64,000 nucleotides of DNA from Blastochloris sulfoviridis (GCF_008630065.1 NZ_VWPL01000013.1:1-64000), one strand, 5' to 3'. Shown: positions 10,959-26,720, counted from the stretch's first letter. Notes: generated by a model from the letters alone, not told the origin. Numbers and translations: made by a program.

Positions 10959-11909
10959 TCACCGTTTGGCCGCCCGCGCCGCGCGCAGCCGGGCGAAGTC
11001 TTCGCCGGCATGGTGCGAGGAGCGGGTCAGCGGACTGGCCGAGACCATCAGGAAGCCCTTTGCATAGGCGACGGTCTCGAAACTCTTGAACTCGTCGGGC
11101 GGCACGAAGCGCACGACCGGATGATGCTTGCGCGTCGGCTGCAGATACTGGCCGATGGTGATGAAATCGACATCGGCGGCGCGCAGGTCGTCCATCACCT
11201 GCAGCACCTCGTTGCGCTCCTCGCCGAAGCCGAGCATGATTCCCGACTTGGTGAAGAGGCCCGGATCGATCTCCTTTACCTGCTGCAGCAGGCGCAGCGA
11301 CGCGAAATAGCGCGCGCCCGGCCGCACGGTGAGATACTTCGAGGGCACCGTCTCAAGATTGTGGTTGAACACGTCGGGGCGGGCCGCGACCACCGTTTCG
11401 ACTGCGTTGTCCTTGCGCAGGAAATCCGGGGTGAGCACCTCGATGGTGGTCGCCGGCGCGCGGGCACGGATCGCCCCGATCACCGCGGCGAAATGGCCGG
11501 CACCGCCGTCCGGCAGGTCGTCGCGGTCGACCGAGGTGATCACCACATGGGCGAGGCCGAGCTCGGCCACGGCGCCGGCGACGTTCTCCGGCTCCGCCGC
11601 GTCGAGCGGCCCCGGCATCCCGGTGCGGACGTTGCAGAAGGCGCAGGCGCGCGTGCAGGTGTCGCCCATGATGATGAAGCTGGCGTGCTTCGCCTCCCAG
11701 CATTCGCCGATATTGGGGCAGCCGGCCTCCTCGCACACCGTATGTAGCCGGTTGCCGCGGACGATGGCGCCGGTCTTCGCCCAGTCCTGGGAGCCCGGCG
11801 CCTTGACCCGGATCCAGTCCGGCTTCCTCTGGACCGGCTGGTCCGGCCGGTGCGCCTTCTCGGGATGGCGGGGACCCCGGTCCTTCCGTGTGTCGACCAC
11901 CACGACCAT
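10959..11909 (-). CDS. lipA: Lipoyl synthase LipA
   Basis: 316-residue radical-SAM enzyme that inserts two sulfur atoms into octanoyl groups on lipoyl domains. The auxiliary cluster ligands are in [12 protein letters not shown] and the radical-SAM cysteines in CTRACAFC. The C-terminal [16 protein letters not shown] with its conserved serine is intact. Placement next to the pyruvate dehydrogenase genes fits: PdhB and PdhC here both carry lipoyl domains needing this cofactor. Confidence 0.96.
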   Translation of the reverse strand: MVVVVDTRKDRGPRHPEKAHRPDQPVQRKPDWIRVKAPGSQDWAKTGAIVRGNRLHTVCEEAGCPNIGECWEAKHASFIIMGDTCTRACAFCNVRTGMPGPLDAAEPENVAGAVAELGLAHVVITSVDRDDLPDGGAGHFAAVIGAIRARAPATTIEVLTPDFLRKDNAVETVVAARPDVFNHNLETVPSKYLTVRPGARYFASLRLLQQVKEIDPGLFTKSGIMLGFGEERNEVLQVMDDLRAADVDFITIGQYLQPTRKHHPVVRFVPPDEFKSFETVAYAKGFLMVSASPLTRSSHHAGEDFARLRAARAAKR

Positions 11910-12021
11910 CTGTCAGCCCTCCCACCGGGGTCCACGCCCGGCGTTCCGCCTCTCTTATGTTCGCGCCCGCGGCGCTGCAAGGACACGCGACCGAGCGCCG
12001 CTGACAGGCGGCGCCGCGCGC

Positions 12022-12621
12022 TCAGCCGAAGCCGGGGATTGCGATCAGCAGGAAGTAGCCGTTCAGCATCAAAATACCGCCAACCAGCCCGAGAAGGCCG
12101 CCCAGCCAGGCGAGCTGCCCGATCTCGGCGACGATCGCCACCGAAATCAGCACGATGGCGATCTGCAGCAAGGCTTCGGCATAATCGAAATAGGGATCCT
12201 GCTGCATGGCGCGGTCGCGCACCGCCTCGTGCTCGCGCGCCTTGGCCATCAGCTCCTTCTTGCCCTCGCCGGTGTCCGGCTCACTCTCATAGCGGGCGGC
12301 GGTGCGGCGATACTCGGCGGCCTTGGCGGCCAGCGCCGCCTTGGCATCGTCCGACAGCGCCGGATTGCTGGCCCAGGCCAGTTCGAATTCGTTGGCGGCG
12401 ATGTTCAAATCCGTCTGGCGAATGTTCTTCGCCTGATAGAAGCTGAAATAATTGGCGGCCATGATGTTGTTCATCGTCGCCTCTTTCGCCGCATTCTGTC
12501 CGCCAAGGCTGGTGATCGCCAGCAGCATGGCGAAGATCGAGATGAGGACAGCGCAGCGCCTCTTGAAACGATCCTCGGCCTTTTCGGCTTCCATGAACTC
12601 CGTAGCTTCGTCGGCGTGCAT
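12022..12621 (-). CDS. DUF4337-type membrane protein
   Basis: 199-residue protein with one hydrophobic segment near the N terminus (about residues 24-41, VLISIFAMLLAITSLGG) and two at the C terminus (about 150-170 and 172-195). The middle is a charged, probably helical domain rich in Ala, Glu and Lys. The pattern, including NNIMAANYFSFYQAKNIRQT, is that of the DUF4337 family, whose function is unknown. It stands alone between lipA and lpd with its own upstream region. Confidence 0.8.
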   Translation of the reverse strand: MHADEATEFMEAEKAEDRFKRRCAVLISIFAMLLAITSLGGQNAAKEATMNNIMAANYFSFYQAKNIRQTDLNIAANEFELAWASNPALSDDAKAALAAKAAEYRRTAARYESEPDTGEGKKELMAKAREHEAVRDRAMQQDPYFDYAEALLQIAIVLISVAIVAEIGQLAWLGGLLGLVGGILMLNGYFLLIAIPGFG

Positions 12622-12712
12622 GCTTTTCCTCGAACTGACTATTTGCTGACGTGCGGGTGCGGTCGCTTCAAGCTCGCGAATCGACCGCGCCGAAACATGC
12701 CGAAGGATATTT

Positions 12713-12746
12713 TGCAGGATTTTGGGCGACGCAGGATTTTGGGCGA
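12713..12746. repeat. 17-bp direct duplication
   Basis: GCAGGATTTTGGGCGAC occurs twice back to back in the spacer between lpd and the DUF4337 gene. It is short and probably a local slippage duplication. Confidence 0.6.
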
Positions 12747-12775
12747 CCGCGTGACGGGACGGTGCTGACAGTACG

Positions 12776-14209
<1,434 letters not shown>

Positions 14210-14228
14210 GTGGAATCCGCGTGAGGGA

Positions 14229-14513
14229 TCAGGACCGGGATTCGAGTGCGGCAACCTTGCGTTCGAGTTCAGCCAGCCGTTCTTCGACCTCTTTCGCAGC
14301 ATAGCGGCCAAGAATGCTCTCGCCCTCGAAGGCTTCGCGCTGGGCACGGACGAGCTTTTCGAGTGTCCGAAGGCGGCCATCTATGCCGTCGAAGCGAGCG
14401 TCAAAGCGGGTTTCAATAGCCTTGAAACGCTGATCGACCTCTTCGAACCCTCGTCGCACCTCCTCCCGCATCTCGCGGAGCATCGGCACGATCATATCTT
14501 CCGGTTCCGCCAT
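14229..14513 (-). CDS. Small coiled-coil protein inside the pdh cluster
   Basis: About 94 residues, highly charged and almost entirely predicted helix. Heptad-like stretches include MREEVRRGFEEVDQRFKAIE and KEVEERLAELERKVAALE. No enzyme motif is visible. ATG 14513 has CGAGGA upstream; ATG 14528 and a GTG overlapping the pdhC stop are alternatives. It sits between pdhC and lpd on the same strand. It resembles short coiled-coil proteins often left as hypothetical; any link to the complex is inference. Confidence 0.65.
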   Translation of the reverse strand: MAEPEDMIVPMLREMREEVRRGFEEVDQRFKAIETRFDARFDGIDGRLRTLEKLVRAQREAFEGESILGRYAAKEVEERLAELERKVAALESRS

Positions 14514-14557
14514 GGCATCCTCGATCATACCTGCCGGATATGGGGCGCGGGCGGCCT

Positions 14558-15949
14558 TCACACCAGCATGGTCACCGGCGCCTCGAGATAGGTCTTGACC
14601 GCGGCCAGAAGCTGGGCGCCAAGCGCGCCGTCGACGGCGCGGTGGTCGACCGACAGCGTCGCGCTCATCACCGTGGCGACGGCGAGCTGGCCGTCCTTCA
14701 CCACCGGCCGCGGCTCGCCGGCGCCCACCGCCAGCAGCGTGGCGTGCGGCGGGTTGATCACCGCGGCGAACTCCTTGACGCCGAACATGCCGAGATTGGA
14801 CACCGCGGTCGCGCCGCCGGTGTACTCCTCCGGCTTCAGCCGCCGCGTCTTCGCCCGCGCCGCGAAGTCCTTCATCTCATTGGAGATCGCCGACAGCGGC
14901 TTCCTGCCGGCGTCGCGCACCACCGGGGTGATCAGGCCGCCGGGGATGGCCACCGCCACCCCGACATCGGCCTGCCGGTGGCGCAGCATCGCCCCCTCGG
15001 TCCAGGTGACGTTGGCATCCGGCACGCGCAGCAGCGCCAGCGCCAGCGCCTTGATGATGAAGTCGTTGACCGAGAGCTTGAAGGCCGGCTCGCCATCCGG
15101 CCCCTTGGGCGCGTTGGCATTGATGGTGGCGCGCAAGGCAAGCAGCGCATCGAGCGCGATATCCACCGTCAGGTAGAAATGTGGGATGGTGGTCTTGGCC
15201 TCGGTCAGGCGGCGCGCGATCACCTTGCGCATGGTGTCGTGCGGGATCTCCTCGAAGGAGCCCGGCGCATACATCGCGCGGATCGCCGCGTCGGAGGCCG
15301 GGACCGGCAGCGACCGGGGCGCCTCGCCAGCAACCGGGGCGGGCACCGCGGCGGGCTGGGTGGTTGGCTGCGCCGCCGTCGCGACGCCGCGGACAGCCGC
15401 GATGTCGCGCATCACGATGCGGCCGCGCGGACCGGAACCGGAGACGGTGGAAAGGTCGAGGCCCGCCTCGCGCGCCAGCCGGCGCGCCAGCGGCGAGGCG
15501 AGCACCCGGCCGTTCGATTTCGCCGACGCGGCGGCCGGGGCGGCCATCAAACCTTCGCCTTGCGCGGATGCCGGGCCTTGCGCAGGCTCCGAGTCCGGTA
15601 TTGCGGCTTGCGTCTTGGATTGCTTGGTGGTTTCGCCACTCGCAGCCCCCAAGGGCGCGGCGCTGGCCTTGGCCGATGTAGCGCTCGCGGTAGCCGCTAC
15701 GTCCTCACCCTCCCCGGCCAGGACGGCGATCACCTGGTTGACCGGCACGTCGGCGGTGCCGGCCGGCACCATGATTTTCGCCAGCACGCCGTCATCGGCG
15801 GCCTCGACCTCCATGGTCGCCTTGTCGGTCTCGATCTCGGCGATGACGTCGCCGGCCTTGATCGAATCACCTTCCTTCTTCAGCCACTTGGCGAGGTTGC
15901 CCTTCTCCATCGTGGGCGACAGCGCAGGCATCAGGATGTCGATGGGCAT
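14558..15949 (-). CDS. pdhC: Dihydrolipoyl acetyltransferase (pyruvate dehydrogenase E2)
   Basis: 463-residue E2 core that moves the acetyl group from E1 to CoA. It has one lipoyl domain with the modified Lys in ETDKATMEVEA (about residues 40-50), an Ala/Pro-rich linker, the peripheral-subunit-binding domain LASPLARRLAREAGLDL, a second linker, and the catalytic domain ending with the HxxxDG motif in SVDHRAVDGALGAQLL. The start [20 protein letters not shown] is nearly identical to that of pdhB, showing related lipoyl domains. It lies 9 nt after pdhB. Confidence 0.96.
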   Translation of the reverse strand: MPIDILMPALSPTMEKGNLAKWLKKEGDSIKAGDVIAEIETDKATMEVEAADDGVLAKIMVPAGTADVPVNQVIAVLAGEGEDVAATASATSAKASAAPLGAASGETTKQSKTQAAIPDSEPAQGPASAQGEGLMAAPAAASAKSNGRVLASPLARRLAREAGLDLSTVSGSGPRGRIVMRDIAAVRGVATAAQPTTQPAAVPAPVAGEAPRSLPVPASDAAIRAMYAPGSFEEIPHDTMRKVIARRLTEAKTTIPHFYLTVDIALDALLALRATINANAPKGPDGEPAFKLSVNDFIIKALALALLRVPDANVTWTEGAMLRHRQADVGVAVAIPGGLITPVVRDAGRKPLSAISNEMKDFAARAKTRRLKPEEYTGGATAVSNLGMFGVKEFAAVINPPHATLLAVGAGEPRPVVKDGQLAVATVMSATLSVDHRAVDGALGAQLLAAVKTYLEAPVTMLV

Positions 15950-15958
15950 GGCGCATCC

Positions 15959-17347
<1,389 letters not shown>

Positions 17348-17405
17348 GGCGGAACCCTGTCCTATCGGAACGGCAAACGGAAATCGGGATCGAGCGCTCG
17401 TGCGC

Positions 17406-18467
17406 TCAGCGCAGAATGTCGGTGTAAAGCTCCGACGGATCGGGTTCCGGCTCGACGGTGGCGAACTCGGCGGCCTCATTGACGATGGCCCGCACCTCGG
17501 CGTCGACCTTCTTCAGCTCGTCCTCGCTGGCCCAGGCGTTGTTGATCAGGCGGGCGCGGACCTGCTCGATCGGGTCGTGCTCCTCCCGCATCTTCTGCAC
17601 CTCGTCCTTGGCGCGGTACTTGGCGGGGTCGGACATCGAGTGGCCGCGATAGCGGTAGGTCAGCATTTCCAGGATAAACGGCCCGTGGCCGGAGCGGGCG
17701 TGGGCGACCGCGCGGGCACCGGCGGCGCGCACGGCGCGCACATCCATGCCGTCGACCTGCTCGCCGGGAATGTCGAACGAGATGCCGCGCTTGGAGAAGT
17801 CGGGCTGGGCCGAGGAGCGGCTGACCGAGGTGCCCATGGCGTACTTGTTGTTCTCAACCACGTAGACCACCGGCAGCTTCCACAGCGACGCCATGTTGAA
17901 GCTTTCATAGACTTGGCCCTGGTTGGCCGCGCCGTCGCCGAAATAGGCCAGGCTGATCTTGCCATTGTCGCGGTAGCGGTTGGCGAAGGCGAGCCCGGTG
18001 CCGAGCGAGACCTGGGCGCCGACGATGCCATGGCCGCCATAGAAGCCCTTCTCGATGGAGAACATGTGCATCGAGCCGCCCTTGCCCTTGGAGTAGCCGC
18101 CGCGCCGCCCGGTCAGCTCGGCCATCACCCCTCTCGCATCCATGCCGGCCACCAGCATGTGGCCGTGGTCGCGGTAGCCGGTGATCACCTGATCGCCGGG
18201 CTCCAGGCACATCTGCATGCCAACGACCACCGCCTCCTGGCCGATATAGAGGTGGCAGAAGCCGCCGATCAGGCCCATGCCGTACATCTGGCCGGCCTTC
18301 TCCTCGAAGCGGCGAATCAGCAGCATGTCGCGGTAGGCGGCGAGCTCCTCCTCGCGGGTGAACCCGGCCGGCGCGGCGGCGGCCTCGGCCGGCTCCGCAA
18401 CGTCCGGCTTGGTGGCGCCCCGCCGGACCGCCGAAGCGCCCGCGCCGCTCTCCTTGGCGACAGCCAT
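17406..18467 (-). CDS. pdhA: Pyruvate dehydrogenase E1 alpha
   Basis: 353-residue E1 alpha subunit; with PdhB it decarboxylates pyruvate using thiamine diphosphate. The ThDP motif begins [15 protein letters not shown] and continues to [11 protein letters not shown]. The phosphorylation-loop region [15 protein letters not shown] is present. ATG 18467 (MAVAKESG) has GGGAG about 6 nt upstream and follows a spacer likely holding the pdhABC promoter. The first 50 residues are Ala-rich and poorly conserved. Confidence 0.95.
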   Translation of the reverse strand: MAVAKESGAGASAVRRGATKPDVAEPAEAAAAPAGFTREEELAAYRDMLLIRRFEEKAGQMYGMGLIGGFCHLYIGQEAVVVGMQMCLEPGDQVITGYRDHGHMLVAGMDARGVMAELTGRRGGYSKGKGGSMHMFSIEKGFYGGHGIVGAQVSLGTGLAFANRYRDNGKISLAYFGDGAANQGQVYESFNMASLWKLPVVYVVENNKYAMGTSVSRSSAQPDFSKRGISFDIPGEQVDGMDVRAVRAAGARAVAHARSGHGPFILEMLTYRYRGHSMSDPAKYRAKDEVQKMREEHDPIEQVRARLINNAWASEDELKKVDAEVRAIVNEAAEFATVEPEPDPSELYTDILR

Positions 18468-18757
18468 GCACGTCTCCCAATCGTGGCGTTTCCCGAATGT
18501 GAATTGGGTGAAGTTATAGTCCATTTTGCGCCGGAACCAAGCTTCGCGGACGACCTGCCCCCGCCAGGATTTTCGAATTTCTCCAGATAGATGGGGGTGC
18601 GGTTCGGGCACCTATACTTTTGGTGCGGGCGCCTTGCGCCTCACGCCGGGCGCCTGTTGCGCAATCCATTGGGCGCGCACAGGCAAAGCCTTGCCGCAGC
18701 CGCGTCAAGACGTCCGGAGAATGCGCAAGGGGTCTGGACCCTGGTGCGTCCTGCAGC

Positions 18758-19108
18758 TCAATGCGCGGCGGCGGCGGGCGCGGCAGTGCCGGCGCCCCAG
18801 CGCTTCATCAGCACCAGGTCGTTCGCATGCGTCCAGTTGAGCAGGGCGCGGGCGCGCTCGTCCAGCATGTCCGGGTCGAGCGACTGCGGGCGCAGCAGCG
18901 CGACCTTCTTCTCCATCGCCGCGCGCTCGGCCCGCACCGCGGCGAGGCTGTCATGCAAACGCGCCATCTCGATCTCGAAGCCGCGCTTGGCCTGCAGACC
19001 ATGGTCGCCGGTCCAGCCATGGAAGGCGAAATAGGCGATTCCCGCCGCTGTCACGCTGTACAGCAGCAGGGTCGAGAGGATGCGGCGAACCAGCGGGCGG
19101 ACGACCAT
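18758..19108 (-). CDS. ftsB: Septum formation initiator FtsB/DivIC
   Basis: 116-residue single-pass membrane protein: short cytoplasmic start, hydrophobic segment about residues 10-30 (ILSTLLLYSVTAAGIAYFAF), then a coiled coil (LHDSLAAVRAERAAMEKKVALL). FtsB joins FtsL and FtsQ in the divisome. Its place upstream of pdhA is conserved in Hyphomicrobiales, where eno is normally adjacent; here about 5 kb with kdsA, thi genes and queF lies between. Confidence 0.9.
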   Translation of the reverse strand: MVVRPLVRRILSTLLLYSVTAAGIAYFAFHGWTGDHGLQAKRGFEIEMARLHDSLAAVRAERAAMEKKVALLRPQSLDPDMLDERARALLNWTHANDLVLMKRWGAGTAAPAAAAH

Positions 19109-19338
19109 GCCGCGACACTCGCACGGCGGCGGTTGACTCCTCGTTAACGAAGTCGCGAAGTCGAAAACGAGTCCCGTCCCGGGGCTCAGGTCGGCGAAGG
19201 CGCGAAGCGCTTCGACCGACCGAATGCGGATCGTGTCTCCTTTTCGGCGGCCGGCGCTCTATGTTGGCCGTGTTGATGCGGGCCAGCAGTTGACGCCGTT
19301 GCACGGTCTCTTCGGGCGCGAGGAATTCGAGGGCAGGT

Positions 19339-19700
19339 TTGCGGATCATCAGGTTTCTCGTCCTCGCGCTGATCGCGTTCACCGGCGTGGTGATCGCGGT
19401 CGCCATGTGGCGCGGCGAGTGCGTCGGCGGCACCGTGGTTGCCAGCGAGGCGGCGTGCGTCGCCGCCGGCCTCGCGCCCGACGTCTGTCGCATGGCATTC
19501 CTGCGCGCCGACGACGTGGCGCGCGGCGCCGGTCCCCTCTACAACGAACGCACCCCGTGCGAAGACCGCTACCCGGTCTGTATCGAGGCACGCCCAGCCA
19601 CCGGCTGGGTGCCGCGGCCGGCGGGATTTTGCATCGTACCCGACCGCTCAGGTGGGGTCGGGCGGCTGACCTCGGTCTATCGCGTACGGGAGGGTGGACG

Positions 19701-19704
<4 letters not shown>
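19339..19704 (+). CDS. Small exported/membrane protein, possibly DUF1190-like
   Basis: 121 residues starting with a hydrophobic segment (about residues 5-22) and continuing as a cysteine-containing periplasmic domain (Cys in GECVGG, AACVAAG, DVCRMA, TPCEDRYPVCIEA, GFCIV). The spacing of Cys, Ala and AGPLYNERTPCEDRYP loosely recalls DUF1190 proteins, but I am not certain. Its stop overlaps the kdsA start (ATGA), so the two are co-translated. Function unknown. Confidence 0.7.
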
Positions 19705-20558
<854 letters not shown>

Positions 20559-20577
20559 TTCCGCGATTGGCACGCCA

Positions 20578-21759
20578 ATGACCCCCTCCCCCGCGCCGAG
20601 CGCATACCCCACGCGCCTGATCGTCATTCTGGGCCTCGCCGGCTTCGCCAGCGCCTTCACCATGCGGGCGACCGACCCGGTGGTGCCGATCCTCGCCGAC
20701 ACGTTCGGGCAGACGGTCGGCACCGTGGCGCTGCTGTCGACCGCCTACGGCATCACCTACGCCATCGGCCAGCCGATCCTCGGGCCGATCGGCGACGCGA
20801 TCGGCAAGGCGCGCATGATCAGCATCGCCACGGCGGCGCTGGCGGTGGCCCTGGCGCTGTCGGCGTTCGCCCCGGATTTCGAGAGCCTGCTCGGCCTGCG
20901 GTTGCTGACCGGCCTGGTGGCCGGCGGCATCATCCCGCTGTCGATGGCGGCGATCGGCGACCGGGTGGAGATGGCGAGCCGGCCAATCGCGCTCGGCCGA
21001 TTCATCTCGGCGGTGATCCTGGGCCAGATGGTCGGCGGCGCCAGCGCCGGCGTGGTCGCCGAGCAGTTCGGCTGGCGGACGGTGTTCGGCTCGGCCTGCG
21101 TGGTGGCCGCCGTGGCGGCGGTGCTGGTCAGCCTGATGCTGCGCCCGCGCCAGGGGGTGACGCGGCAGCGGCCGAACCTCGCCACCATCATGGCCAACTA
21201 CCGCATCGTGCTGACCAATCCGCGGGCGCTGACCCTGTTCGCCTGCGTGGCGCTGGAAGGCGCCTCGATGTTCGGCGGCTTCCCGTTCATCGCCGATTTC
21301 CTGATCAGCCATGGCGGCGGCGGGCCGAGCGAGGCCGGGCTCCTGATCGGCGGTTTCGGAATCGGCGGCATCGTGTTCAGCGTCGTCGTCGGCCTGCTGA
21401 TCCGCCGCCTGCGCCCGGCCACGATGATCCGCATCGGCGGCATCGGCATGGCGCTGATGCTCCTGGTGCTGGTGCTGCCCAAGCCATGGTTCGTCGACAT
21501 CGCCACCATGGTGGTGTGCGGCTGCCTGTTCTACTTCATGCACAACATGTTCCAGACCCAGGCGACCGAGCTTGCGCCGACCGCGCGCGGGCTGGCGGTG
21601 TCGCTGTTCGCCGCTGCCTTCTTCGTCGGCAATGCGATGGGGCCGGTGCTGTTCGGCCTCACCCGTACCGCGTTCGGCTATCCCGCCGCCTTCCTGGCCT
21701 CGGGCGTCGTGCTGCTGGTGCTGGCGGTGGTGGCGCCAAAGGTCGTACCGAAGAAATGA
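20578..21759 (+). CDS. MFS transporter
   Basis: 393-residue major facilitator with about 12 hydrophobic segments. The loop 2-3 signature is seen as GPIGDAIGKARM and conserved charged residues in LRLLTGLVAGGIIPLS. The first helix carries RATDPVVPILA, common in drug/arabinose-type exporters of the DHA1 group. Substrate cannot be told. It starts 20 nt after kdsA and ends about 55 nt before the TPP riboswitch; no functional link to thiamine is implied. Confidence 0.88.
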   Translation: MTPSPAPSAYPTRLIVILGLAGFASAFTMRATDPVVPILADTFGQTVGTVALLSTAYGITYAIGQPILGPIGDAIGKARMISIATAALAVALALSAFAPDFESLLGLRLLTGLVAGGIIPLSMAAIGDRVEMASRPIALGRFISAVILGQMVGGASAGVVAEQFGWRTVFGSACVVAAVAAVLVSLMLRPRQGVTRQRPNLATIMANYRIVLTNPRALTLFACVALEGASMFGGFPFIADFLISHGGGGPSEAGLLIGGFGIGGIVFSVVVGLLIRRLRPATMIRIGGIGMALMLLVLVLPKPWFVDIATMVVCGCLFYFMHNMFQTQATELAPTARGLAVSLFAAAFFVGNAMGPVLFGLTRTAFGYPAAFLASGVVLLVLAVVAPKVVPKK

Positions 21760-21812
21760 TGGGCGGTTCCGGCGGCGGGTGCTTGCGGACGGCCGCCGGA
21801 TCGCCGATGTTG

Positions 21813-21897
21813 AGAGTGCCTGGGGTGCCGCGCAGATGCGCGGCTGAGATCACACCCATCGAACCTGTCTGGGTCATGCCAGCGAAGGGAGGCGCCG
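21813..21897 (+). promoter_or_regulatory. TPP riboswitch (THI element)
   Basis: Conserved elements appear in order: GGGGTGCC (21822-21829), GGCTGAGATCACACCC (21842-21857), GAACCTGTCTGGGTCATGCC and AGCGAAGGGA (21881-21890). Together they match the TPP-binding aptamer. It precedes thiSGE and would reduce their expression when thiamine diphosphate is plentiful. The AGGGAGG at the 3' edge may be the sequestered ribosome-binding site. Confidence 0.93.
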
Positions 21898-21966
21898 ATG
21901 CCATCACCGCACGCCCCGTTTGCACGTCATCCCCGGTCAGGCCCGCCGGAGACCTGCCATGCCTGA
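21898..21966 (+). other. Possible 22-codon leader ORF after the riboswitch
   Basis: An ATG at 21898 follows AGGGAGG by a good distance and opens a 22-codon frame ending in TGA at 21964-21966, overlapping the thiS start in another frame. It could be a coupling leader, or chance. No similarity to ThiO, which often occupies this place in alphaproteobacteria, is visible. Confidence 0.3.
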
Positions 21967-22171
21967 GCCGACCATCCGCCTGAACGGTGCCGAGACGCCG
22001 CTGTGCGCCGCGACGCTCGCCGCCCTGATCGCCGAGCACGCGCCCTCCGCCGATGGGCGTGGCGTGGCGGTCGCCGTCAATGGCGCGGTGGTACGGCGGG
22101 CCGACTGGGCTACGGTGACGCTGGCGCCGGGCGACGCCGTCGAGATCGTGCTGGCCCGCCAGGGCGGCTGA
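21959..22171 (+). CDS. thiS: Sulfur carrier protein ThiS
   Basis: 70-residue ubiquitin-like protein ending in the required Gly-Gly (VLARQGG), which is adenylated and thiocarboxylated to donate sulfur for the thiazole ring. IRLNGAETPL and VAVAVNGAVVRRADW are typical. ATG 21959 has GGAG 7 nt upstream. First main gene under the TPP riboswitch. Confidence 0.92.
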   Translation: MPEPTIRLNGAETPLCAATLAALIAEHAPSADGRGVAVAVNGAVVRRADWATVTLAPGDAVEIVLARQGG

Positions 22172-22229
22172 CCGGCGCTCCGCCCCGCAAGCTCCCCGAC
22201 CGGCGGCACCGCAAGAACAGCCGCAATAG

Positions 22230-23021
<792 letters not shown>

Positions 23022-23069
23022 CGAGGCGAGCCTCGACCTCTCCGAAGGCGATGACGGGGGCGCGGTGAC

Positions 23070-23675
23070 ATGCCGCTGCCGTCGCCGCCGCTGCTGCTGA
23101 TCACCGACCGCAGGCAAGCCGCCCGGCCGCTCGATGAGGTGCTGGCGGCGGCGTTTGACGCCGGCTGCCGTTGGGCCAGCCTGCGCGAGAAGGACCTGCC
23201 GGCGGCCGAGCAGGTGGCGCTGGCGCAACGCCTATTGCCAATTGCCCGCCGCTTCGGCGCTACGCTCACCCTGCACGGCGCGCCGGAGGTTGCGGCGGAG
23301 GCCGGGCTCGACGGCGTGCATTTGCCCGATGGCTTTGATGCCGCGCATGCCCGCGCCGTGCTGGGGCCGGGCACACTCGTCGGTATCTCGCAGCACCGCC
23401 CCGGCGCCGCCGACCCGGCGGTTGATTACGTCATCGCCGCGCCGGTGTTCCTCACCGCCAGCAAGCCGGGCTACGGCCCGGCGCTGGGCGTCGCCGGCCT
23501 CAAGGCGATGGTGGCCGCCGCCGGTTGCCCCGTGATTGCGCTCGGCGGCATTGCGTCGCAGGGGTTGCCGGACTGCCTGGAGGCCGGTGCCGCCGGCATC
23601 GCGGTGATGGGCGGCGTGATGCGGGCGCCAGATCCGGGCGCGGAGGTCACGGCATTGCTCGATGCTTTGGGTTAG
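23070..23675 (+). CDS. thiE: Thiamine phosphate synthase (ThiE/TenI family)
   Basis: 201-residue protein with LLLITDRRQA, SLREKDLPAAEQ, TLTLHG, GVHLP and IALGGI, the ThiE/TenI fold. ThiE joins the pyrimidine and thiazole halves; TenI is a thiazole tautomerase of the same fold. The usual ThiE Arg-Lys region is only partly matched and the ThiE LHLGQ-like motif reads GVHLPDG, so TenI is a real alternative. It ends the thiSGE run; thiC and thiO are not in the window. Confidence 0.82.
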   Translation: MPLPSPPLLLITDRRQAARPLDEVLAAAFDAGCRWASLREKDLPAAEQVALAQRLLPIARRFGATLTLHGAPEVAAEAGLDGVHLPDGFDAAHARAVLGPGTLVGISQHRPGAADPAVDYVIAAPVFLTASKPGYGPALGVAGLKAMVAAAGCPVIALGGIASQGLPDCLEAGAAGIAVMGGVMRAPDPGAEVTALLDALG

Positions 23676-23699
23676 ATGTTTTGTTTTGTCGCGTTTTCT

Positions 23700-25603
<1,904 letters not shown>

Positions 25604-25616
25604 TCCAACCAAACGA

Positions 25617-25645
25617 CCTCCGGCCCCCGGGGGGCCGGAGGCTGC
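25617..25645 (+). terminator. Terminator-like hairpin after eno
   Basis: CCTCCGGCCCCCGGG pairs with the following GGGCCGGAGG, a 10-bp GC stem a few bases after the eno stop, followed by only a short T run. Could serve either strand, since the VOC gene converges. Confidence 0.6.
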
Positions 25646-25692
25646 GTTTCGGGCGGTTCTCGAAATCCTTGCCCGGCAGCCGGCTTGTGGGT

Positions 25693-26565
25693 TCACGCCT
25701 GCTCGAACACCAGCGCCGCGCCGTGGGCGTGGGCCGGCGTGACCACCAAAGCGCCGCGCCCCGTCTCGATGCCGAGACGGCCCACCACCGTGCGGGCGAG
25801 GCCGAGGTCGGAGGCCGCGAACCGCAGCGCCGCGAGCCGCAGGCCGGACGCCGTGACCGGCGCCGGGCAGCCATAGACGCGGGCGAACACCGACGGCTCC
25901 ATCACCGAAATCTCGCCGCGCGCGGTCCGGATGACGAGGCCGAGGCTGGTGGCGTGCATCTCGCGCCGGCCGCTGAAGCTGCCGAGAAAGCCATGGTGAT
26001 CGCTGGGGTTGTCGGCAACCAGCACGATACCGCGTACCGCCGTGGCTCCGTTGGGGTGAACCTGGAACGCCGGGTTCCAGAAATTTTCGGGAAAGTGCTG
26101 CTCGCAGACGAAAAAGCAGACGTCCGGCGAGCCGGTGTCGGCGGCGAACGCCAGCGTGAACGCCACCGTTACCGCGCTGCCGTCAGGCCGCCGGCCCTGG
26201 CGGCTGAAGTGGAATGGCTCGTAATCGCCCACCGCCGAGGCGCGGAAACCCTGCGCCGCAGTGCGGGCGTTGTCAGTCTCCAGCACCAGGCACGACAGCC
26301 CCTCGCCGTTGCGAAGCGCCCAATCGCGATTGTAGGCGCCGAACGACACATGGCGTGGCTGCGGTGGCACGATCTTGTCGGACTCGCCGACGCTGAGCAG
26401 CTCGATGAAGAAGCCCGGGATCTGCACCACCCGGTTCCATGTGCCCCAAGGGTGACGGTTGACGACGCCCACCTGGAAACCGAGCCGCTGGTAGGTCGCC
26501 CCGGCGGCCTCAAGATCGCGGACGCAATGCACGACGTGGTCGAGACCGCGAATCATTCGCACCAT
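25693..26565 (-). CDS. VOC-family glyoxalase-like protein
   Basis: 290 residues. The start GLDHVVHCVRDLEAAGATYQ and the Trp/Gly-rich GFQVGVVNRHPWGTWNRVV are typical of glyoxalase-like domain proteins of the vicinal-oxygen-chelate fold. HDVV-type metal positions (H10) and later His/Glu residues suggest a metal enzyme or binding protein. Substrate unknown. Apparently a single-gene unit convergent with eno. Confidence 0.82.
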   Translation of the reverse strand: MVRMIRGLDHVVHCVRDLEAAGATYQRLGFQVGVVNRHPWGTWNRVVQIPGFFIELLSVGESDKIVPPQPRHVSFGAYNRDWALRNGEGLSCLVLETDNARTAAQGFRASAVGDYEPFHFSRQGRRPDGSAVTVAFTLAFAADTGSPDVCFFVCEQHFPENFWNPAFQVHPNGATAVRGIVLVADNPSDHHGFLGSFSGRREMHATSLGLVIRTARGEISVMEPSVFARVYGCPAPVTASGLRLAALRFAASDLGLARTVVGRLGIETGRGALVVTPAHAHGAALVFEQA

Positions 26566-26574
26566 TCCATGTCT

Positions 26575-26720
26575 TGACGATGATACAGTTTCCGGCAGAT
26601 CCCCTTGTGATCTCAGGAAACAGCCTCGTCGAATATCCTTGTCTGGAAGACGGTTTTTCGACGATCGGCATTCGCTTCAAAGGCTTGATCACCCGGAAAC
26701 CGGACTTTAGGCGCGCCGCG
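26575..26720. repeat. Dispersed GGAAACAGCCTCG repeat copy
   Basis: Contains GGAAACAGCCTCGTCGAAT, ATCCTTGTCTGGAAGACGG and GGCTTGATCACCCGGAAACC. Similar ordered blocks recur near 40587-40680, 43990-44092, 55176-55280 and 61038-61160. No gene seen in this 246-nt spacer. Confidence 0.6.
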
